Part shown: positions 58,967 to 64,000 of the stretch, piece after piece | How positions within the stretch are numbered: the first letter of the stretch is position 1 | How the letters are laid out: every line of letters begins with the position of its first letter | DNA from: an uncultured Selenomonadales bacterium | Lineage (GTDB): Bacteria > Bacillota > Negativicutes > Acidaminococcales > Acidaminococcaceae | Length of the DNA stretch: 64,000 nt | Reading direction: 5' to 3' | NCBI GenBank assembly: GCA_900316935.1 | Contig: ONEW01000006.1 | Coordinates: 1 to 64,000 of the forward strand | Made by a program: the position numbers and the translations under genes | The notes under the pieces: generated by a model | What the model saw: only the letters and a program-made list of their open reading frames with translations | Told to the model about the DNA's origin: nothing | The model's database searches: none

Positions 58967-59932
58967 TTACGGAATGCGTTTCACCACACGGCCTCCCTGG
59001 ACCTCCTGGACGTCGAACACGGAGAGGAACGCCTGCGGGTCGATGCTGTGGACCGTGGATTTCAGTTTGGACACCTCCAGACGGCTCACCACGCAGTAGA
59101 GGATATCCTTGTCATCCTTCAGGAAACCACCCTGCCCGTGAAGGAGCGTCACGGCGCGGTGCATGTCGTGAACAATGGCATCGGACACTTCGTTGTAGTC
59201 CGACGTGACAATGAACACGCCCTTCGAAGAGTCGATTCCTTCGGACACGGTATCGATCATGCGGGAACAGATGAAGTACGCCACCAGCGAATAGAGGGCG
59301 CTGTTCCAGTCAAAAACCAGGCCGGCGCAGCTCATGATGAAGATGTTCATGAACAGGACCAGTTCGCCGACGGAAAAGGACGTTTTGCTGTCCAGGACGA
59401 TGGCCAGGATTTCGGACCCGTCCGTAGACCCGCCGCTGCGGATGACGACGCCGACACCGACACCCATGATGATGCCGCCGTAGATGGTCGCCAGGAAGGG
59501 GTCGCGCGTAAAGGGCTGCATGGTGGCGAAGACATGGCTGCAGAACGCCACGATGACGATGGCGTATGTCGCGCATACCGCCAGCCCGGCGCCAAGGCGC
59601 TTATACCCGATGTAGAAGAAGGGCAGGTTCAGCAAAACGACGAGCACGCTGAAAGGGATGCCCAGCACTTGCTGCAGCATCAGCGAAATACCAACGACGC
59701 CGCCGTCGATGACATTGTTCGGCACCAGGAACAGGTCCAGGCCGGCGGAATAGACGATGGCGCCGATGGTCAGGCCGAGCCAGCGCAGCATCAGGTTTTT
59801 CACGGGGGTCTTCCCTTCCCGGTCCGTCTCTGCGTGTGCCGCGGCCTGCGCTGCCGCATTGAGGGTGCCGGAAACGTCTTTGATTTCTCCATCGGCAGCA
59901 GTCTGTGCCGCTTTATTCGTAACAGGATCCAT
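58967..59932 (-). CDS. YitT family membrane protein
   Basis: A 321-residue protein: a polar Ala-rich N-terminal extension (1-48), five or six membrane helices (about 50-215, LVPNNVIDGGVVGISLML and GGSTDGSEILAIVLD), and a C-terminal DUF2179 domain (about 225-315). YitT proteins have no assigned biochemical function. GGGAAGAG precedes the ATG. It is transcribed alone, away from nrdJ. Confidence 0.87.
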   Translation of the reverse strand: MDPVTNKAAQTAADGEIKDVSGTLNAAAQAAAHAETDREGKTPVKNLMLRWLGLTIGAIVYSAGLDLFLVPNNVIDGGVVGISLMLQQVLGIPFSVLVVLLNLPFFYIGYKRLGAGLAVCATYAIVIVAFCSHVFATMQPFTRDPFLATIYGGIIMGVGVGVVIRSGGSTDGSEILAIVLDSKTSFSVGELVLFMNIFIMSCAGLVFDWNSALYSLVAYFICSRMIDTVSEGIDSSKGVFIVTSDYNEVSDAIVHDMHRAVTLLHGQGGFLKDDKDILYCVVSRLEVSKLKSTVHSIDPQAFLSVFDVQEVQGGRVVKRIP

Positions 59933-59979
59933 AATCTCTTCCCTTTTCTTTCCGTTTCTTTGTATATCCGAATAAAGTC

Positions 59980-59988
59980 AGTATATCA
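59980..59988 (-). promoter_or_regulatory. possible extended -10 promoter of the YitT gene
   Basis: On the minus strand TGA TATACT (59980-59988) forms an extended -10; no convincing -35 is seen 17 bp upstream. Confidence 0.4.
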
Positions 59989-60041
59989 GATATTTGCATT
60001 TCTGTTGTGAAAAAACAGAAAAAAAGTATCTGCCTTTGCCA

Positions 60042-60070
60042 TTGACGAAATCCGATTTGACTCCTATAAT
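60042..60070 (+). promoter_or_regulatory. nrdJ promoter
   Basis: TTGACG (60042-60047) lies 17 bp from a perfect TATAAT (60065-60070). Transcription should start near 60077, giving a leader of about 75 nt. Confidence 0.75.
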
Positions 60071-60083
60071 TAATATCGTAGTA

Positions 60084-60131
60084 GCCCTATAGATTGTGGT
60101 TGTTCCTGTTTTTATACACTATATACGGAAA
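60084..60131 (+). promoter_or_regulatory. two NrdR-type boxes
   Basis: Two sequences resemble the NrdR consensus ACACWATATATWGTGT: 60084-60099 (13 of 16 by my alignment) and 60116-60131 (11 of 16). They are offset by 32 bp, about three helical turns, as is typical for paired NrdR boxes. They sit just downstream of the predicted transcription start. Confidence 0.65.
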
Positions 60132-60151
60132 TTAAAGAAGGAGTGTTTTGC

Positions 60152-62413
60152 ATGAGCAGTACGGCAGAAGCAGTAAAGGCAGTGGCAAAGGAAGAGACGA
60201 CGGCCAACATCACCACGTCGGAAAAGTGGTATGAAAATCCCCTGAGCCAGACGCTGCTGGATAAAAAATATTATCACGACGGCGAAGATTTCGAAGGCTT
60301 CGTCAACCGCGTCACAGGCATCTTCAGCCCCGGACTGGCGCCGAAATTCCGCCAGTGCCTGCTCCATGGCGAATTCTTCCCGGCCGGCCGCAGCCTCTAC
60401 GGCGCAGGCAGCAAGGGCAAGTTCCGTGCCTCCATGAGCAACTGCTACATCCTGCCCTGCCCGGAAGACAACATCGAATCCATCTTCGACGTCAATAAGA
60501 AGATGGCCCGCATCTTCAGCTACGGCGGCGGCTGCGGTGTCAATATCTCCAACCTCCGTCCGAAGGATTCAAAAGTCAATAACAGCGCCCGCACTTCGTC
60601 CGGCGCCGTCTCCTTCCTGACTTTGTTCAATGCGACGGGCAGCGTCATCGGCGTGCACGGACGGCGGGCCGCGGAAATGGTCGCCCTCTCCTGCGAGCAC
60701 CCTGACATCGAGGAATTCCTGAAAATCAAGCAGACCGACCACAAACTGGAAGCCATGAACATCTCCATGCTCATCACGGGCAAATTCATGGAAGCCGTCA
60801 AGGCCAACAAGCCCTTCGATCTGCACTTCGACGTGCCCGAAAGCAACGAGCACATCCGCAAGTCCCTCGACACACGCAAATTCTACCGTGAATTCTGCCA
60901 GACCCAGTGGGATTACGGCGATCCCGGCTCCATCTTCATCGACCGCGTCCGCAGCTACAACCTGCTGAGCGGCTATCCGGAATACCGGATCGACGTGTCC
61001 AATCCCTGCGCTGAATTTTACGGCAACGCCTATAACAGCTGCAACCTGGGCAGCATCAACCTGTACCACATGGTGGATGACAAGTTCTCTCCCAGCGCGG
61101 CCGTCAATTATGCCAAACTGAACCAGACCGTCGACACGGCTGTCCGCTCCCTCGATGAAATCCTGGACTACGGCTACGATATGCAGCCCCTGGACGAGAA
61201 CCGCAAATGCATCGACGACTGGCGTTCCATCGGCCTGGGCATCATGGGCCTGGCCGACATGTTCGTCGCCCTGGGCGTCAAATACGGGTCCCCCGAAAGC
61301 CGCAAAATTGCCGGCGACCTGATGAAGGCCATCTTCAAACAGGCCCTCATTACGAGCTGCGACCTGGCACGCACCAAAGGCACCTTCGGCAAGTTCGACT
61401 GGACCAAGACGGCCAAATCGCCGCTGATCCAGCTCTTCCCTGAACTGCACGACCGCATCAGGAAATACGGCCTGCGCAACGGCACGCTGCTCTCCATCGC
61501 CCCGACGGGTTCCCTGTCCTTGCTGGCAGGCGGCTTCAGCGGCGGCGTGGAACCCATCTACCAGATTTCCATGCAGCGTACCACCCACAGCCTGGAAAAG
61601 GAACACAAATCCTTCCGCGTCTTCGCACGCAGCATCCAAGACCTGCTCTTGTACCACAACCTGCCGCTGGATACCCCCGATGAAGAAGTCAAGGCCCGCT
61701 TCCCCTTCGTCATCGAATCCCACGACGTGGATCCCGCGGACCGCGTGGAAATGCAGAGCGTCCTGCAGACCTACGTCGATAACGCCATCAGCTCCACGGT
61801 CAACCTGAAGGAATCAGCCACGGTGGAAGAGATTGAACGGATCTACATGCTGGCCTATGAAAAAGGCTGCAAAGGCCTGACGGTCTTCCGCGACAACTGC
61901 AAGCGCGGTTCCATCCTGGACGCCACGGAAACAAACGAGATCGTCCTCGACTCCATCGTTCCGTCCAAACGCCACAACATCCGCCGCATTGACGGCTCCA
62001 CATACCGCCAGAGCTCGGCCTGCATCAAGAACTTCTACATCACGGTCAACAAGACTGAATCCGGTCAGATCTTCGAAGTGTTCACGAACTTCTCCGGCGG
62101 CTGCACGGCCAACGTCGACACCATGACGCGCCTCATTTCCCTGTTACTGCGCTGCGGCGTCAAAGTCGACACCATCATCAGCGAGCTGCGCGAAGCGAAA
62201 TGCCGCGGCTGCCAGGAACTGCGCAAACAGGGCCAGGATGTCTCCCTGTCCTGCGGCAACGCCATTGCCGATGCCATCGAGGCCGCTTACCACGGCACCA
62301 CGAAGAAAAGCGTCGTCGGCGGCCTGGTCTGCCCTGAATGCGGTGCCCGCCTCGTGTCCGAAGGACGTTGCTTCAGCTGCCCGAACTGCGGCTTCTCCAA
62401 GTGCAACAACTAA
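60152..62413 (+). CDS. nrdJ: Adenosylcobalamin-dependent (class II) ribonucleotide reductase
   Basis: A 753-residue class II reductase that makes deoxyribonucleotides using adenosylcobalamin and needs no small subunit. Cys98 (SNCYILPC) and the radical-site motif NPCAE (N284, C286, E288) are present, with APTGSLSLLAGG near residue 450. The C terminus carries a Cys-rich redox/zinc module (CRGCQEL, CPECG, CPNCG). The ATG at 60152 follows AAGGAG by 8 nt. It is monocistronic, with NrdR-type boxes upstream. Confidence 0.93.
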   Translation: MSSTAEAVKAVAKEETTANITTSEKWYENPLSQTLLDKKYYHDGEDFEGFVNRVTGIFSPGLAPKFRQCLLHGEFFPAGRSLYGAGSKGKFRASMSNCYILPCPEDNIESIFDVNKKMARIFSYGGGCGVNISNLRPKDSKVNNSARTSSGAVSFLTLFNATGSVIGVHGRRAAEMVALSCEHPDIEEFLKIKQTDHKLEAMNISMLITGKFMEAVKANKPFDLHFDVPESNEHIRKSLDTRKFYREFCQTQWDYGDPGSIFIDRVRSYNLLSGYPEYRIDVSNPCAEFYGNAYNSCNLGSINLYHMVDDKFSPSAAVNYAKLNQTVDTAVRSLDEILDYGYDMQPLDENRKCIDDWRSIGLGIMGLADMFVALGVKYGSPESRKIAGDLMKAIFKQALITSCDLARTKGTFGKFDWTKTAKSPLIQLFPELHDRIRKYGLRNGTLLSIAPTGSLSLLAGGFSGGVEPIYQISMQRTTHSLEKEHKSFRVFARSIQDLLLYHNLPLDTPDEEVKARFPFVIESHDVDPADRVEMQSVLQTYVDNAISSTVNLKESATVEEIERIYMLAYEKGCKGLTVFRDNCKRGSILDATETNEIVLDSIVPSKRHNIRRIDGSTYRQSSACIKNFYITVNKTESGQIFEVFTNFSGGCTANVDTMTRLISLLLRCGVKVDTIISELREAKCRGCQELRKQGQDVSLSCGNAIADAIEAAYHGTTKKSVVGGLVCPECGARLVSEGRCFSCPNCGFSKCNN

Positions 62414-62431
62414 AGAACGGGAATTAAGACA

Positions 62432-62466
62432 GCGGCCGCGCCCCTTCCGGTGACGCGGCCGCCTTT
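62432..62466 (+). terminator. terminator of nrdJ
   Basis: A perfect 9-bp GC stem (GCGGCCGCG, 62432-62440, with 62454-62462) with a 13-nt loop. Only three T follow, so it is probably a weaker terminator. Confidence 0.65.
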
Positions 62467-62535
62467 CATAGTTCACGCTTTTTTTACTGTTTTCCTCCAC
62501 TCTTTGCGCTACAATTACATTCGGTGAATTTTTCC

Positions 62536-63495
62536 ATGAAAAAATTTTTTAAGTACCTCTCCCTCGTCCTTGTGCTCCTTCTGGCGGCATTCTTATGCGT
62601 GGACAGCTTCATCGCCCAGCCGCTGGTGAACTACGCGCTGAAACGGGGAACCCAGGCCGACCCCCTGTCCCCGCCGGCGGCTTTCGAAGACGTCTACCCC
62701 TACCCCAACAAATACGAGGCCATGCAGCCCCGGCCGCCGAAACAGTTCCGGCGCGCCGTCTGGACCATCACCTCGTTCGACGGGTTCAAACTGGATGCGA
62801 CGCATTTCGTCCCCAATGTCAATCCGGCCAGCCACAAATGGGCCATACTGGTCCACGGATACGGCTGTAACCAGCGGTTCATGTACATCATGGCCACTTA
62901 CTACCTGGCCCGCGGGTACCAGGTCCTGACGCCGGATATGCGTGCCTCCGGCAAGAGCGAAGGCAAGTACCTGACCATGGGCGTCTTTGAAGGACGCGAC
63001 GTGGCCCAGTGGGCCCGCACGATTGCCAAAGAGGATCCCCAGGCCCGCATCGTGCTCCACGGTGTCTCCATGGGCGCCGCCGATGTCATGCTCTCCCTCA
63101 ACGACAATTTACCGGACCAGGTCAAGGCCATCGTCGAGGACAGCGGCTACAGCAGCCTGAAGGAACTGCTGGCCATCCGCCTCGTCGATACGGTCCGTTA
63201 CCCAAAGCCCGTGCTGCTGGGGGCCAGTTTGTTCATGCGGGAATACGCCGGGGTCTTCCTGGAGGACGTGGACCCGCTCCAGGCCGTTTCCCAGTCCCAT
63301 CTGCCAATCTTGTTCATCCACGGCACGGCGGACCAGCTCATCCCCCTGTCCATGATGAAGGACCTGTATAACGCCAGCCCCTCCAAAGACAAGGCCGCCC
63401 TCACCGTGCAGGACGCCACCCACGCCATGAACGACGCTGTGGGCGAACCGTATTACAAGTACGTGTTCCAGTTCCTGGACCATCATGTCGGATAG
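62536..63495 (+). CDS. Membrane-anchored alpha/beta hydrolase
   Basis: A 319-residue protein with an N-terminal hydrophobic segment (about 6-25, YLSLVLVLLLAAFLCVD) acting as anchor or uncleaved signal. An alpha/beta-hydrolase domain follows: WAILVHGYGCNQRFM (oxyanion region), HGVSMGAADVML (nucleophile Ser in GxSxG), LFIHGTADQLIP (Asp) and DATHAMND (His). It resembles YkfD/BEM46-type serine hydrolases; the substrate is unknown. The ATG at 62536 is chosen over a GTG 12 nt earlier. Confidence 0.83.
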   Translation: MKKFFKYLSLVLVLLLAAFLCVDSFIAQPLVNYALKRGTQADPLSPPAAFEDVYPYPNKYEAMQPRPPKQFRRAVWTITSFDGFKLDATHFVPNVNPASHKWAILVHGYGCNQRFMYIMATYYLARGYQVLTPDMRASGKSEGKYLTMGVFEGRDVAQWARTIAKEDPQARIVLHGVSMGAADVMLSLNDNLPDQVKAIVEDSGYSSLKELLAIRLVDTVRYPKPVLLGASLFMREYAGVFLEDVDPLQAVSQSHLPILFIHGTADQLIPLSMMKDLYNASPSKDKAALTVQDATHAMNDAVGEPYYKYVFQFLDHHVG

Positions 63496-63518
63496 GACGG
63501 AACAACAAAAAACCGAGA

Positions 63519-63554
63519 CCGCACTGCCTGCTTCCAGACAGTGCGGCCTTTTGC
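63519..63554. terminator. bidirectional terminator
   Basis: A 12-bp stem with one mismatch (63519-63530 with 63535-63546) and loop CTTC. TTTT follows on the plus strand and T6 on the minus strand (complement of 63507-63512), so it can serve both convergent genes. Confidence 0.82.
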
Positions 63555-63583
63555 GTTACAACCACCGGATTGTCAATTTCCTG

Positions 63584-64000
63584 TCACTTTCCCGTGAACC
63601 TGGCCGGACGTTTCTCCAGGAAGGCCGTAATGCCTTCACGGAAATCGGCCGTGCCGGCACAGTCCGCCTGCAGGGTGACTTCGGCGTCGCGGAACTTGTA
63701 CATTTCGTCGTACATGCTCACGAACATCATCTTCTTCATGGCGGCATAGGCGTGGGTCGGGCCTTTGGCGAGCCATTTCGCGAAGGCCATGACCTTCGGC
63801 ATCAGTTCGTCTTTCGGTACGACTTCCTTCACGAAGCCCAGGTCCAGCGCCTCCTGTGCCGTCACGGGGCGTCCCGTCACGAACATATCCATGGCGCGGT
63901 GCAGTCCGGCCATGCGCGGTACCAGATAGCCGCCCATGGTGTCCGGCATGAGGGCGATGCCCACAAAGGCCTGCAGGAATCTGGCATCCTCTGCGGCAAA
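63584..64000 (-). CDS. Enoyl-CoA hydratase/isomerase family protein, C-terminal part
   Basis: The C-terminal 138 residues of a crotonase-fold protein; the 5' end lies beyond the window. Visible are FAAEDARFLQAFVGIALMPD, RAMDMFVTGRPVTAQEALDLGFVKEVVP and EGITAFLEKRPARFTGK. Where crotonase has the catalytic Glu of QPE, this protein has QAF, a pattern seen in PaaG-like isomerases, so hydratase activity is doubtful. The function could be isomerase or another acyl-CoA reaction. Confidence 0.85.
   Translation of the reverse strand, partial: FAAEDARFLQAFVGIALMPDTMGGYLVPRMAGLHRAMDMFVTGRPVTAQEALDLGFVKEVVPKDELMPKVMAFAKWLAKGPTHAYAAMKKMMFVSMYDEMYKFRDAEVTLQADCAGTADFREGITAFLEKRPARFTGK

Noticed and set aside
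1-64000. CRISPR arrays, insertion sequences, prophage, tRNA or rRNA genes
   Set aside because: No regularly spaced direct repeats with spacers, no transposase or phage proteins, and no recognisable tRNA or rRNA sequence were seen on reading both strands.

Overview
The window reads as the chromosome of a diderm Firmicute, most likely a member of the Negativicutes and possibly of the Acidaminococcus group. The basis is a mixture of Firmicutes-style operons (asp23-amaP-DUF2273-nusB; ireB-ruvX-DUF1292-mltG; addB-addA) with outer-membrane functions (ExbB/ExbD/TonB, a TonB-dependent receptor ending in Phe, two AsmA-like proteins). The genus is inferred. No rRNA, tRNA, CRISPR array, insertion sequence or prophage was seen. 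Most genes lie on the minus strand and are closely packed.

Layout. 129-2198: an EF-G-like translational GTPase with a non-canonical P-loop. 2352-14463: a long minus-strand run, read from 14463 downward: asp23, amaP, DUF2273, nusB, a TsaD/Kae1 paralog, xseA, xseB, ispA, dxs, tlyA, nadK, argR, recN, nudF. Many junctions overlap or nearly touch, and one strong extended -10 promoter sits at 14578-14606. 14811-18023: a secreted esterase-like protein, EF-P and a proline dipeptidase. 18126-23478: ireB, ruvX, AsmA-like, DUF1292, mltG, peptidase U32. 23546-31647: AsmA-like, addB, addA. 31746-34099: a radical SAM / DUF4130-type pair of the putative DNA modification or repair class. 34375-36470 (plus strand): a glycerophosphodiesterase and an alanine/glycine symporter.

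36531-39551 holds a MetQ lipoprotein, a 3D-domain secreted protein, an ADP-ribosylglycohydrolase and a small secreted protein. 39626-49282 is the most distinctive block. In transcription order it runs exbB, exbD, tonB, a TonB-dependent receptor, a membrane protein that joins a ~330-residue extracytoplasmic region to an ECF S-component-like domain, a fused double ATPase, EcfT, and an exported beta-propeller protein. Together these look like one envelope-spanning uptake system: the receptor crosses the outer membrane powered by TonB/ExbBD, and an ECF-type ABC importer crosses the inner membrane. The substrate is unknown. 49443-53388 is a ferrous-iron/divalent-metal locus (feoA, feoA, feoB, a FeoB-associated Cys-rich protein, a ZIP transporter). 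Its promoter is followed by three TTAG-N6-CTAA palindromes spaced exactly 36 bp centre to centre.

53433-59932 carries mscL, azlCD, an NSS-family symporter, a second metQ, hydE and a YitT-family protein. The two metQ genes share a homologous promoter and leader of about 165 bp. 60152-62413 is a class II ribonucleotide reductase with two NrdR-type boxes in its leader, followed by an alpha/beta hydrolase. The C-terminal part of an enoyl-CoA hydratase/isomerase gene runs off the right edge.
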